Positions 52,816 to 61,286 of a DNA stretch of 64,000 bases are shown here, piece after piece (the first letter of the stretch is position 1; each line of letters begins with the position of its first letter). Where the stretch lies: the NCBI RefSeq assembly GCF_041925275.1, contig NZ_JBHEUZ010000011.1, positions 62,001 through 126,000 on the forward strand, given 5' to 3'. The stretch is from Parapedobacter pyrenivorans_A. GTDB lineage: Bacteria > Bacteroidota > Bacteroidia > Sphingobacteriales > Sphingobacteriaceae. The notes under the pieces are model-generated. The model was not told where the DNA came from. It was given only the letters and a program-made list of their open reading frames with translations, and searched no databases. A program made the position numbers and the translations under genes.

Positions 52816-53673
52816 TTATTCCCCTTGGTAAGCTTTTACCACTTGCCTTGACGTGCCTAGCCCATCGGCACCTAACTCAACCACATCGCCGGGCTTTAGA
52901 AAAATCGGCGGGTTGAAACCCAACCCCACCCCCGCCGGTGTGCCCGTAGAGATTACATCACCGGGCAGCAAGGTCATAAACTGGCTTACGTAACTGATGA
53001 TGAATGGTACGTTGAAAATAAGGTCGCTCGTGCTACCATCCTGATAAGTCGTCCCGTTCACCGTAAGCCATAGGCGCACATCATTGATATCCTTGATTTC
53101 ATCTTTCGTTGCCAGAAAAGGGCCAATCGGCGCAAAGGTATCACATCCCTTCCCTTTATCCCATGTACCGCCCCGCTCCAATTGGAACTCGCGTTCGGAC
53201 ACATCGTTGTGCAACACGTAGCCCGCTATGTGGTTAGGCGCATCGGCTTCAGACACATAGGAAGCCCGTTTGCCGATAACAATGCCAAACTCCACTTCCC
53301 AGTCGGTCTTCGTTGAATTTTTCGGAATGACAATATCATCATAGGGTCCGCTCAGCGATGTGGTAGACTTCATGAAGATGATGGGTTCCTTGGGAATCGT
53401 TGCTCCTGTTTCCTTGGCATGGTCCCGGTAATTCAGCCCGATACAAAGTATCTTCGAAGGGCGTGCTATGGGGCTGCCAAGCCGTGCACCTTCAGGGACC
53501 GCAATGAGCTTACCTTCATTGGCCTTTACAAATTCTTCCAAGCGAGCAAGGCCGTCGTTCTCGAAAAACGCCTCATCATAATCGCCGCCGAAAGCGGAAA
53601 CATCGTAATTTATGCCCTCTTGCTGTACTCCTATATTTTCACGGCCGGAGTCGCCGTATCGGATTAATTTCAT
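52816..53673 (-). CDS. Fumarylacetoacetate hydrolase-family protein (probable 2,4-diketo-3-deoxy-L-fuconate hydrolase)
   Basis: 285 residues. FAH fold: ILCIGLNYRDHAKETG, the metal-binding DWEVEFGIVIG, GYVLHNDVSEREFQLERGGTWDKGKGCDTFAPIGP, and VISTGTPAGVGLG. In the oxidative L-fucose and L-rhamnose pathways this family cleaves 2,4-diketo-3-deoxy-L-fuconate to pyruvate and L-lactate. The position in a lactonase-dehydratase-SDR operon supports that role; a related ketoacid substrate is possible. Separated from the upstream SDR gene by a heptad-repeat element (83 nt). Confidence 0.87.
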   Translation of the reverse strand: MKLIRYGDSGRENIGVQQEGINYDVSAFGGDYDEAFFENDGLARLEEFVKANEGKLIAVPEGARLGSPIARPSKILCIGLNYRDHAKETGATIPKEPIIFMKSTTSLSGPYDDIVIPKNSTKTDWEVEFGIVIGKRASYVSEADAPNHIAGYVLHNDVSEREFQLERGGTWDKGKGCDTFAPIGPFLATKDEIKDINDVRLWLTVNGTTYQDGSTSDLIFNVPFIISYVSQFMTLLPGDVISTGTPAGVGLGFNPPIFLKPGDVVELGADGLGTSRQVVKAYQGE

Positions 53674-53680
53674 TTTTTTT

Positions 53681-53762
53681 GCTGTTTGCTTTTTGCTTTT
53701 TTTTTCTGTTTGCGCCTACCGTACGTTGACTTAGCTGACTAATGTCTGTTGTCTAATCAATT
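53681..53762. repeat. Heptad-periodic element 4 (between the two fucose-operon genes SDR and FAH)
   Basis: 53681-53708: GCTGTTT, GCTTTTT, GCTTTTT, TTTTCTG. 53728-53762: GACTTAG, CTGACTA, ATGTCTG, TTGTCTA, ATCAATT. In the minus direction the element starts over the SDR stop (53759-53757) and ends at the FAH start region. Confidence 0.7.
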
Positions 53763-54524
53763 ATTCAACGTTACGAACCCACCGTCAATCGGGTAGTCAT
53801 TCCCCGTGATGAAAGCCGCCTCGTCCGAGCACAGGTACAATGCCAGGGACGCGATTTCTTCGGGCTGTGCCATCCGGCCGATGGGCTGGCTTTTAGAAAG
53901 CTTTTCGAACATTTCCGTCTCCTTGCCAGGGTAATTCTTGGCAATAAACCCATCCACAAACGGTGTGTGCACACGTGCCGGCGAAATGCTGTTGCACCGG
54001 ATGCCTGCATGCAGGTAATCGCGGGCTACCGATAAGGTCATGGCCAGCACCGCCCCTTTGCTCGTGGAATAGGCAAAACGATCGGTAATGCCAACGAGGG
54101 TGGCTATGGAAGCCATGTTGAGGATAACGCCACCGTCCTGTTCTTTCATCATCGGCACCACCGCATGCAGCACGTTATATGCACCCTTGACATTGACCCG
54201 AATGATACGATCAAAATCGTCTTCCGACGTGTTCTCGAGGTTCCCTACATGGGCAATACCTGCGTTATTGACAAGGATATCGACCGGGCCGATGGCGGCA
54301 ATCACGTGTTGAACGTCGCGCTGCGCACTTACATCGCATGGATGCACGTGGGCCTGCCCACCGGAATCGCGGATGGCTACAGCCAATTCCTCCGCTGCCG
54401 CCGTGTTCAGTTCAAGGATATGGACGGAAGCGCCTTCTTCGGCAAACCGCCAACTGATCGCACGGCCAATACCGCTGCCTCCTCCTGTAATAATAGCTTT
54501 CTTGCCAGCTAGTCTTTTGGTCAT
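53757..54524 (-). CDS. SDR-family dehydrogenase of the fucose operon (canonical triad)
   Basis: 255 residues. TGGGSGIGRAI (nucleotide loop), LVNNAGIAHVGN, NMASIATLVG with catalytic Ser, and YSTSKGAVLAMT with the Y-x-x-x-K pair; C-terminal TGNDYPIDGGF. Acts in the oxidative deoxysugar route, either on L-fucose itself or on 2-keto-3-deoxy-L-fuconate. Unlike the SDR at 51183-51965 it keeps the lysine, so it should be a conventional enzyme. Flanked on both sides by heptad elements. Confidence 0.9.
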   Translation of the reverse strand: MTKRLAGKKAIITGGGSGIGRAISWRFAEEGASVHILELNTAAAEELAVAIRDSGGQAHVHPCDVSAQRDVQHVIAAIGPVDILVNNAGIAHVGNLENTSEDDFDRIIRVNVKGAYNVLHAVVPMMKEQDGGVILNMASIATLVGITDRFAYSTSKGAVLAMTLSVARDYLHAGIRCNSISPARVHTPFVDGFIAKNYPGKETEMFEKLSKSQPIGRMAQPEEIASLALYLCSDEAAFITGNDYPIDGGFVTLNN

Positions 54525-54531
54525 TTTTTTT

Positions 54532-54620
54532 GCTTTTTTGCTATTTGCTATTTGCTTAATGATTTATACTGATGTTGATTGCCTAATGTCTCACATCTCA
54601 CATCTAAAGTCTCACAACGA
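54532..54620. repeat. Heptad-periodic element 5 (between UxaA-type dehydratase and SDR)
   Basis: 54532-54566: GCTTTTT, TGCTATT, TGCTATT, TGCTTAA, TGATTTA. 54586-54620: ATGTCTC, ACATCTC, ACATCTA, AAGTCTC, ACAACGA. The dehydratase stop (54614-54612) lies in the second arm; the first arm touches the SDR start region. The ATCTCAC units are those of elements 2 and 3. Confidence 0.8.
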
Positions 54621-56285
54621 CACCCCCCGCCGCCAGGGGATGAAATCATCCTGTCCCAATTGCACGGCCTTGGGTTGCACCTTCCCACTTGCCACATCGA
54701 TCACATAACGGAGGATCGTGTGTGCTACCTGCTCAATCGTTTCCTCCCCTTCTATGATCGTACCGCAATTGATGTCGATAATGTCAGGCATCCGCTCATA
54801 GAGCTTCGTATTGGTAGCCAATTTGACAACGGGTGCGATTGGGTTCCCGGTAGGCGTACCCAGCCCCGTGGTAAATAACACTACATTGGCCCCGCCGGCC
54901 ACCTCAGCGGTCGTACTTTCCACATCGTTGCCCGGCGTACACAACAGGTTCAACCCCGGCTTATTTGCCACACCCGGATAATCCACGACAGCCGTCACCG
55001 GAGAGGTTCCTCCCTTTTTTGCCGCTCCGGCCGATTTGATGGCGTCGGTAATCAGACCATCCCGGATATTCCCCGGCGAGGGGTTGGCGTAGAAGCCCGA
55101 ACCATCCGCTTCCGCCCGCGCATTGTACGTCCGCATCAGTTCCATAAACCGCAAAGCCGTTTCCTCATCCACGCACCGGTCGCTCAACTCTTGCTCCACA
55201 CCACACAACTCCGGAAATTCGGATAAGATAACCGACCCGCCCATAGCCACTAGCATATCGGAGACGTAGCCCAGTGCCGGATTGGCAGATATGCCTGAAA
55301 ACCCATCGGACCCGCCACACTCCAAACCGATGCACAGCTTACTGAGCGGTGCAGGTTGCCGCCGTTGTCCATTGGCCTGCATCAAACCGGCGAAAGTGTG
55401 TTTCAACGCCTGCTGAAGCAGTTCGGTTTCCGTACCCACCAGCTGTTGTTCGAAAATATAAAGTGGCCTGTCGAAATGCGGATCGCGCTTGGCGATTTCG
55501 TCGCGGAGTATAGATGCCTGCGCGTGCTGGCACCCCAAACTCAACACGGTTGCTCCCGCTACGTTGGGATGGGTGATGTATCCGGCAAGCAAGCCGCACA
55601 GCGCATCCGAATCGATGCGCGTACCGCCGCATCCCATCTCATGGTTGAGGAATTTGACACCATCTACGTGCTCAAATAGCCGCTTGCCGGCACCCTGCTC
55701 GCGATCGGTTGCGATATCTGCATTCAGGATATCCTCTACGGCCACACCGGATTGGTACAGGCCGATAAGCTGCTCGACTTCGGGCCTATAGTCGCGTGAG
55801 CGCTTACCGTAGCCCAGCTGGTCTTCGAGGGCACGCTTCATGACCAGCACGTTGCGGTTTTCACAGAATACCAACGGGATGACCAACCAATAATTGGCGG
55901 TACCTACCGTACCGTTTGACCGATGGTAGCCCAAGAACGTTTCGCCATCAAACATCGATACATCCGGCCGCTGCCAATCGGTACGTCGCTCGCCCAACTC
56001 AAAGGTACCCGCTGCGTGGTGGATGTTCTGCGTGGTGAGGGTCTGCCCCCGCTCCAGCGCCGTATTGGTCTTGCCTACCAGCACACCATACATGCGCACG
56101 TCGGCACCAGCTGCAAGGGGTCCGATGGTAAACTTATGTTTCGCCTTGACGCCGTCAACCACCGAAAAACGCTCGCCACGAAAGTCAACCTCCGTGCCGG
56201 GGGGCAGGTCGCGCAACGCAACCAGTACATTGTCATCGGGGTGTATCTGCAAAAAAAACCGATTGTTATCCATCTGATCGTTCAT
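54612..56285 (-). CDS. UxaA-family (altronate dehydratase-like) enzyme, probable L-fuconate dehydratase
   Basis: 557 residues. N-terminal SAF domain (about 10-90; RFFLQIHPDDNVLVALRDLPPG), then the large UxaA domain: NYWLVIPLVFCENRNV, NHEMGCGGTRIDSDALCGLLAGYITHPNV, LGCQHAQASI, LCIGLECGGSDGFSGISANPALGYVSDMLVAMGGS, and VVLFTTGLGTPTGNPIAPVVKLATN. UxaA enzymes are iron-dependent hexonate dehydratases. In a fucose operon the expected substrate is L-fuconate, replacing the enolase-type dehydratase of other bacteria. It overlaps the mutarotase gene by 20 nt at its start; ATG at 56285 is used, with 56273 an in-frame alternative. Confidence 0.87.
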   Translation of the reverse strand: MNDQMDNNRFFLQIHPDDNVLVALRDLPPGTEVDFRGERFSVVDGVKAKHKFTIGPLAAGADVRMYGVLVGKTNTALERGQTLTTQNIHHAAGTFELGERRTDWQRPDVSMFDGETFLGYHRSNGTVGTANYWLVIPLVFCENRNVLVMKRALEDQLGYGKRSRDYRPEVEQLIGLYQSGVAVEDILNADIATDREQGAGKRLFEHVDGVKFLNHEMGCGGTRIDSDALCGLLAGYITHPNVAGATVLSLGCQHAQASILRDEIAKRDPHFDRPLYIFEQQLVGTETELLQQALKHTFAGLMQANGQRRQPAPLSKLCIGLECGGSDGFSGISANPALGYVSDMLVAMGGSVILSEFPELCGVEQELSDRCVDEETALRFMELMRTYNARAEADGSGFYANPSPGNIRDGLITDAIKSAGAAKKGGTSPVTAVVDYPGVANKPGLNLLCTPGNDVESTTAEVAGGANVVLFTTGLGTPTGNPIAPVVKLATNTKLYERMPDIIDINCGTIIEGEETIEQVAHTILRYVIDVASGKVQPKAVQLGQDDFIPWRRGVSL

Positions 56286-56619
56286 CGCTGCTAAGTTCGA
56301 AAATTTTATCCATTACTACCCATTTTTCCCCAGGTTTGGCACCGGGTATGGCTTTTTGAAATCTCCAGGTGAGCTGTTCCCATACTTTTACGTGGGGGTT
56401 CGCCGCATCCGCCGCCGCCTTATCGGTAAATGAAAAATCGTCATTTGCCTCCATGATCATAAACAGGCGATCAGCGAACCGATAGATATCCATTCGGGTA
56501 ATCCCCGAACCGGTGATGGACTGCTCGATTTCGGGTGCGACGTTCCGGTGCAACTCCTCATATTCGGCAATCAGTTGCGCATCATTGTGTAAGTCCAATG
56601 CCAATGCATATCGTTTCAT
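56266..56619 (-). CDS. L-rhamnose/L-fucose mutarotase-family protein
   Basis: 117 residues. RhaM/DUF718 fold: MKRYALALDLHNDAQLIAEYEELH with a conserved His, ITRMDIYRFADRLFMIMEAND, and HVKVWEQLTWRFQ. The enzyme interconverts the alpha and beta anomers of a 6-deoxyhexose before oxidation or phosphorylation. Between the permease (4-nt ATGA overlap) and the dehydratase (20-nt overlap), so translation of the three should be coupled. The name RhaM fits the fold; fucose is inferred from the permease. Confidence 0.88.
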   Translation of the reverse strand: MKRYALALDLHNDAQLIAEYEELHRNVAPEIEQSITGSGITRMDIYRFADRLFMIMEANDDFSFTDKAAADAANPHVKVWEQLTWRFQKAIPGAKPGEKWVVMDKIFELSSDERSDG

Positions 56620-57866
56620 ATACTACTATTTTTTTTATTTTCCCGATACCATCCATAACCCGCTACGGCGGCAAAACACAGCGCAGGCACCAAAAAGGAA
56701 ATGTTGATGTTTCCGAGGCCGTCTGAAACCAGCCCTTGAAGATAGGTGAGGACAGCTCCGCCGAGGATGGCCATGATGAGCCCCGAACCGCCGATCTTCC
56801 GGTCGTCGGAAAGCCCTTCGCTTGCCAAACCATAAATCGTGGGGAACATCAGGCTCATACAGGCCGAAACAGCGACCAGCGCGTAAACTCCTGTTTGGCC
56901 ACCGGTAAGCGACACCACCAAACACAGCACGACCGCGGCGAGGGCCAGGGCCAACAGCAGCCGCGTTGGCTTAACAAATTTCATCAGACCCGTGGTGATA
57001 AAGCGGGAAAGCATGAAAAATACCAGCGACAGGATGTAATAGTTGGATGCCGATTCTTCATTTACCTGCAACTCTTGCATGACATAGCGAATGGTGAAAG
57101 ACCACACACCAATCTGGGCCCCCACATAAAAGAATTGCGCGATGACACCGTACACGTAATTTCTGTTTCTGCTCAGGCGGCCAAATGCAGCCCATACGTT
57201 GCCGCGGTCGGTATCGATGTCTTGCGGCATCCGTACCATTTTAATCAACAACCAAACCACGATCAACAACATCGCCAGTCCGACGTATGCTTGCATGACG
57301 GCAGACAGCTCCGCCCGCTGGATCTGCTCCAACGCCGAATGGTCCATCCGGATACGTTCTTCATCGCCGGCCTGGTGAAGTGCCGACAGGATGACATATT
57401 TGCTCAAGATCACGCCCGTTATCGAACCGATCGGATTGAATGACTGCGCCAGGTTCAGCCGTCGCGTCGCCGTTTCGGGTGGGCCCAAACTCAAAATAAA
57501 CGGGTTTGCCGACGTTTCCAGAATAGAAAGCCCACCCGCCAGAACAAACAACGCCGCCAAAAAGTGCCCATACACCATGGTTTGACTTGCCGGATAAAAC
57601 AACATTGCTCCCAGGATGAATAAACCCAACCCCAGCAATATGCCCGATTTGTAAGAAAACCGTCGGATATACAGTGCGGCCGGCAATGCCAGCACGAAAT
57701 ACGCCCCATAAAAAGCCATTTGTATCAACGACGTCTGCGCGTCTGTCATTGACATGATTTTCTTAAATGCGGCCAATAAGGTATCGGTCATGTTATTGGC
57801 CAGACCCCATAAGAAAAACAACGAGGTGATCAGTATCACCGGAATCATTGCATATCGCTTTGCCAT
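56616..57866 (-). CDS. fucP: L-fucose:H+ symporter permease
   Basis: 416 residues, major facilitator with 12 predicted helices. FucP family sequences: SLFFLWGLANNMTDTLLAAFKKIM, IQMAFYGAYFVLALPAALYIRRFSYKSGI, SILETSANPFILSLGPPETATRRLNLAQSFNPIGSITG, and MSLMFPTIYGLASEGL. Imports L-fucose with a proton. It is the first gene of the seven-gene minus-strand operon 51183-57866. Confidence 0.93.
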   Translation of the reverse strand: MAKRYAMIPVILITSLFFLWGLANNMTDTLLAAFKKIMSMTDAQTSLIQMAFYGAYFVLALPAALYIRRFSYKSGILLGLGLFILGAMLFYPASQTMVYGHFLAALFVLAGGLSILETSANPFILSLGPPETATRRLNLAQSFNPIGSITGVILSKYVILSALHQAGDEERIRMDHSALEQIQRAELSAVMQAYVGLAMLLIVVWLLIKMVRMPQDIDTDRGNVWAAFGRLSRNRNYVYGVIAQFFYVGAQIGVWSFTIRYVMQELQVNEESASNYYILSLVFFMLSRFITTGLMKFVKPTRLLLALALAAVVLCLVVSLTGGQTGVYALVAVSACMSLMFPTIYGLASEGLSDDRKIGGSGLIMAILGGAVLTYLQGLVSDGLGNINISFLVPALCFAAVAGYGWYRENKKNSSI

Positions 57867-57942
57867 ATCATATTTAGTTAATCGGTCAGCATATTTTCAG
57901 ACAACACAAAATAACTAAACAACGCATACAATAGCTGCCAAC

Positions 57943-57971
57943 ATATTAGCGATATATTAAGCTATATTAGC
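57943..57971. promoter_or_regulatory. Candidate operator between fucP and the AraC regulator
   Basis: ATATTAGC at 57943-57950 and 57964-57971 form a direct repeat with a 21-bp period (two helical turns). Between them ATATTA at 57954-57959 is 11 bp from the first and 10 bp from the third, so three elements lie on one face of the helix. Direct repeats of this kind are typical AraC-family half-sites. The site sits in the 157-bp divergent gap. Confidence 0.55.
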
Positions 57972-58023
57972 TTGTTTTTCCTATTATTGCTAAATATTGT
58001 GTTTTTTTGACTGACTAAACAGC

Positions 58024-58890
58024 ATGAAACCCCAATTATTAAAGGTAAGCAAGGGGCCTGCCCATTCATTCAGCGTTCGGCGGGATACGGTACCGTATGC
58101 CAACAACCGCTGGCACTACCACCGGGAAGTGGAGCTGATCCATATTGAAAAGGGCAGCGGTACGCAGTTCATCGGCGACAGCATCCACAATTTTTCCTCG
58201 GGAGACGTCATATTGATCGGCTCCAACCTACCCCATTACTGGAGTTTCGACAGCAATTATTTGGATACCAGGGCGGCAAAAACCGCCGATGTACGCGTGG
58301 CCCATTTCAACGACGATTTTTGGGGTGCGGACTTCCTCGACCTTCCCGAAAATACCCCGATGAAACAATTGCTCCAACAGGCCAAACAAGGCGTTGCCGT
58401 GTATGGCAGTGCTGGTAAGCGGGTGCAAAAGCTACTGGCCGAATTGCTGGATACTGAGGGCACGAAGCGGATCATCCTCCTCATCGAGGCGCTCACCACC
58501 ATCGCACACACCAAGGACCGCAAGCCCCTGTCATCGGTGGGGTTCACTCCCCATTTCCAAGGCGATGAAAACGACCGCATCAACAACATCTATGATTTCG
58601 CGCTGCAGCACTTCAGGCAACGGATCGCATTGGATGAAATCGCCGATGTGGCAGGTATGAGCAGCAATGCATTTTGCCGGTATTTCAAATCGCGTACGGG
58701 CAAAACATTTTCACAGTTCCTCATCGAAATACGTGTTGGCCACGCGTGCAAATTACTCATTGAAAACAACCTGAGTGTCAAAGAGATCTGTTTTGAGACC
58801 GGGTTCTATAATTTCGCGGGTTTCCACAAATATTTCAAGCAGATAACAGGAAAAAGCCCGCTGAATTATCGGCGGGCTTACCTGAAATAA
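58024..58890 (+). CDS. AraC-family regulator of the fucose operon
   Basis: 288 residues. N-terminal cupin-type ligand domain (about 1-170): WHYHREVELIHIEKGSGTQFIGDSIHNFSSGDVILIG. C-terminal HTH domain (about 190-288) with IALDEIADVAGMSSNAFCRYFKSRTGKTFSQFLIEIR and ICFETGFYNFAGFHKYFKQITGKSPLNYRR. Divergent from fucP with three spaced half-sites between; it probably activates the operon when a deoxysugar is bound. The 3' coding end contains a terminator for the opposite strand. Confidence 0.9.
   Translation: MKPQLLKVSKGPAHSFSVRRDTVPYANNRWHYHREVELIHIEKGSGTQFIGDSIHNFSSGDVILIGSNLPHYWSFDSNYLDTRAAKTADVRVAHFNDDFWGADFLDLPENTPMKQLLQQAKQGVAVYGSAGKRVQKLLAELLDTEGTKRIILLIEALTTIAHTKDRKPLSSVGFTPHFQGDENDRINNIYDFALQHFRQRIALDEIADVAGMSSNAFCRYFKSRTGKTFSQFLIEIRVGHACKLLIENNLSVKEICFETGFYNFAGFHKYFKQITGKSPLNYRRAYLK
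58851..58879 (-). terminator. Terminator for the GH92 gene inside the AraC coding sequence
   Basis: AAGCCCGC (58854-58861) pairs with GCGGGCTT (58872-58879), 10-nt loop. On the minus strand it is followed by five T (58855-58851). It lies 23 nt past the GH92 stop (58902) but inside the last codons of the plus-strand regulator, so those codons serve both purposes. Confidence 0.75.
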
Positions 58891-58901
58891 GTTGTCAAGA
58901 A

Positions 58902-61190
58902 CTATTGTTCTTCCGAACTGAGTGAAAACGGAAAATCAACTTTATCGGTTCCCCGCTGCTTATTGGGTTTATCGGTCATATCGAAATGCAGTACGGCCCC
59001 ATTGACCAGATCGCTGTGTTTGAGGTAATTGCGGCCGTAAGCCTTGCCATTAACCGTTGCCGACTGGATATAGCGATTCTCTTGGCTGTTGTTGGGTGCT
59101 TGGATATCAATGGTTTTACCATTGGGCAGTTGGATGGTCACCTCCTTGAATAGGGGCGCTCCCACCACATACTCGTCGGTAGCCGGCGTAACCGGATAGA
59201 AGCCCAGTGCAGAAAACACATACCATGCTGAGGTCTGCCCGTTGTCTTCATCGCCACAATATCCATCCGGAGTGGGCAGGTACATCCGGTCCATCGTCTC
59301 GCGCACCCAGTACTGCGTCTTCCACGGTGCACCTGCATAGTTATAGAGGTAAATCATGTGCTGTATGGGCTGGTTGCCGTGGGCGTATTGCCCCATGTTG
59401 GCTATCTGCATTTCCCGGATCTCGTGGATGGTGAAGCCGTAATAACTGTGGTCGAACACCGGCGGCAGGGAAAATACGGAATCGAGTTTGGTTACGAACG
59501 CGTCATGCCCGCCCATCAACTGTGCAAGCCCTTCCACATCCTGGAAAACCGACCACGAATAGTGCCAGCTGTTGCCTTCGGTGAATGAATCGCCCCACTT
59601 GAACGGGTTGAACGGCGTTTGGAAACTACCGTCCTTATTCTTCCCGCGCATCAGCCCCGTCTCCTTATCGAAAAGTTTTTTGTAATTGAAGCTCCGCTCG
59701 CGGTACAAAGCTACTTCATCCGCGGGCCGCTTCAGCGCCTTTGCCAGCTGGTAAATCGCAAAGTCGTCATACGCATATTCCAGGGTCCGTGCAGCGTTCT
59801 CGTTGATGCCCACATCATAGGGAACATAGCCGAGTGTTGTATAATGTTCAGCACCCGCTCTGCCCACTGCGGTAATAGGCCCCGCATTGTTGGCCCCTTT
59901 CAGTAGGCCTTCGTACAGTTTCTCGATATCATAGCCCCGCAGCCCTTTGATATATGCGTCAGCAACCACGGAGGCTGAGTTATTGCCCACCATGATATTG
60001 CGGTATCCGGGGCTAGCCCATTCCGGTAGCCACCCGCCTTCCTTATAGGTGTTTGCCAAGCCTTCCTGCATCTTTTGGTTGACCTCCGGATAAACGAGGT
60101 TCAGGAAGGGGAACAATGCCCGGAACGTATCCCAGAAACCCGTATCGGTAAACATGTAGCCCGGAAGCACCTTGCCGTTGTAGGGGCTGTAGTGCATCAC
60201 GTTGCCATGGGCATCATATTCGTAGAACATCCGGGGGAAGAGGATGGTCCGGTACAGGCACGAATAGAAGGTGCGTACCTGATCGATGGTGCCCCCACCT
60301 ACGCGGACTTTGCCCAATTCTGCATTCCATTGGTCGGCCCCTTCCTGTCTGATGGTCTCGAAATCTTTGCTTCCGATCTCACGGAGGTTCAACCAGGCCT
60401 GTTCATGGCTGATGAACGACGATGCAACCTTGGCCTGCACCTGATCGCCCCGGTTGGCTATCCGGAAGCCCACGATGGCGCCCGCATGGTTCGCCTGTAT
60501 TTCCAACTGATCGCTCACCAATACCGAATCGGCGAAGATCCCCGTATTGGCAAATGGCTGATCAAATACGATTATGAAATAATTCTTGAAGTTATCGGGC
60601 ACGCCGCCGCTGTTGCGCGTCGTGTAGCCGATGATGGCATTCTCTTCCGGGATGATTTTCACGTACGAACCTTTGTCAAACGCATCGATCACAACGAACG
60701 CGCTATCGGTCTTAGGAAAGGTAAAACGGAACCGTGCCGCCCGCTCGGTTGGCGTAATTTCCGTCGTCACGTCATGGTCCGCAAGGTACACGCTATAATA
60801 ATGGGGCTTGGCTATTTCTGCTTTGTGCGAAAACCAGCTTGCGCGCTCATCCTGATCGAATGTCTTTTTACCCGTGGTGGGCATGATGGAAAACTGCCCG
60901 TAGTCGTTCATCCATGGGGAGGGCTGGTGCGTCTGCTTAAACCCACGGATCTTATCGGCGGTGTAGGTATACATCCACCCGTCGCCCATCTTTCCGGTTT
61001 GGGGCGACCAGAAATTCATGCCCCATGGCCGGGCAATGGCCGGATACGTATTGCCGTTTGAAAGCAAATGCACGGATTGCGTACCCATCAAGGTGTTTAC
61101 ATAATCCAGCGGGTTATCAACGCGGCTCACATCTTGCGCTGAAGCGATCAGTGTGAACAGCGCGAGCAAAAAGGTCAATGGTGATTTCAT
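58902..61190 (-). CDS. Glycoside hydrolase family 92 alpha-mannosidase
   Basis: 762 residues; signal peptide to about 18 (LLALFTLIASAQ). N-terminal beta-sandwich with DYVNTLMGTQS and the NGNTYPAIARPWGMNFWSPQTG motif, then an (alpha/alpha)6 barrel: GYMFTDTGFWDTFRALFPFL, GWLPEWASPGYRNIMVGNNSASVVADAYIKG, GYCGDEDNGQTSAWYVFSALGFYPV with the conserved acids. GH92 enzymes are calcium-dependent inverting exo-alpha-mannosidases of N-glycans and yeast mannan. It faces the AraC gene convergently, 11 nt apart. With GH125 and the fucose operon it suggests growth on fucosylated, mannose-rich glycans. Confidence 0.95.
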   Translation of the reverse strand: MKSPLTFLLALFTLIASAQDVSRVDNPLDYVNTLMGTQSVHLLSNGNTYPAIARPWGMNFWSPQTGKMGDGWMYTYTADKIRGFKQTHQPSPWMNDYGQFSIMPTTGKKTFDQDERASWFSHKAEIAKPHYYSVYLADHDVTTEITPTERAARFRFTFPKTDSAFVVIDAFDKGSYVKIIPEENAIIGYTTRNSGGVPDNFKNYFIIVFDQPFANTGIFADSVLVSDQLEIQANHAGAIVGFRIANRGDQVQAKVASSFISHEQAWLNLREIGSKDFETIRQEGADQWNAELGKVRVGGGTIDQVRTFYSCLYRTILFPRMFYEYDAHGNVMHYSPYNGKVLPGYMFTDTGFWDTFRALFPFLNLVYPEVNQKMQEGLANTYKEGGWLPEWASPGYRNIMVGNNSASVVADAYIKGLRGYDIEKLYEGLLKGANNAGPITAVGRAGAEHYTTLGYVPYDVGINENAARTLEYAYDDFAIYQLAKALKRPADEVALYRERSFNYKKLFDKETGLMRGKNKDGSFQTPFNPFKWGDSFTEGNSWHYSWSVFQDVEGLAQLMGGHDAFVTKLDSVFSLPPVFDHSYYGFTIHEIREMQIANMGQYAHGNQPIQHMIYLYNYAGAPWKTQYWVRETMDRMYLPTPDGYCGDEDNGQTSAWYVFSALGFYPVTPATDEYVVGAPLFKEVTIQLPNGKTIDIQAPNNSQENRYIQSATVNGKAYGRNYLKHSDLVNGAVLHFDMTDKPNKQRGTDKVDFPFSLSSEEQ

Positions 61191-61252
61191 TTACGTACGT
61201 GCTTGTTTATAGGATTTATACTGTGTAAATACGTTATCGTCCGCTAATATGG

Positions 61253-61260
61253 CAAAAATA
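61253..61260 (-). promoter_or_regulatory. -7 box of the GH92 gene
   Basis: TATTTTTG on the minus strand (61260-61253), exact TAnnTTTG, 62 nt before the ATG. The -33 position has only TTTTC, so the promoter may need an activator. Confidence 0.45.
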
Positions 61261-61286
61261 TCGGAAAACGAAAATGCTAAAAGTAT

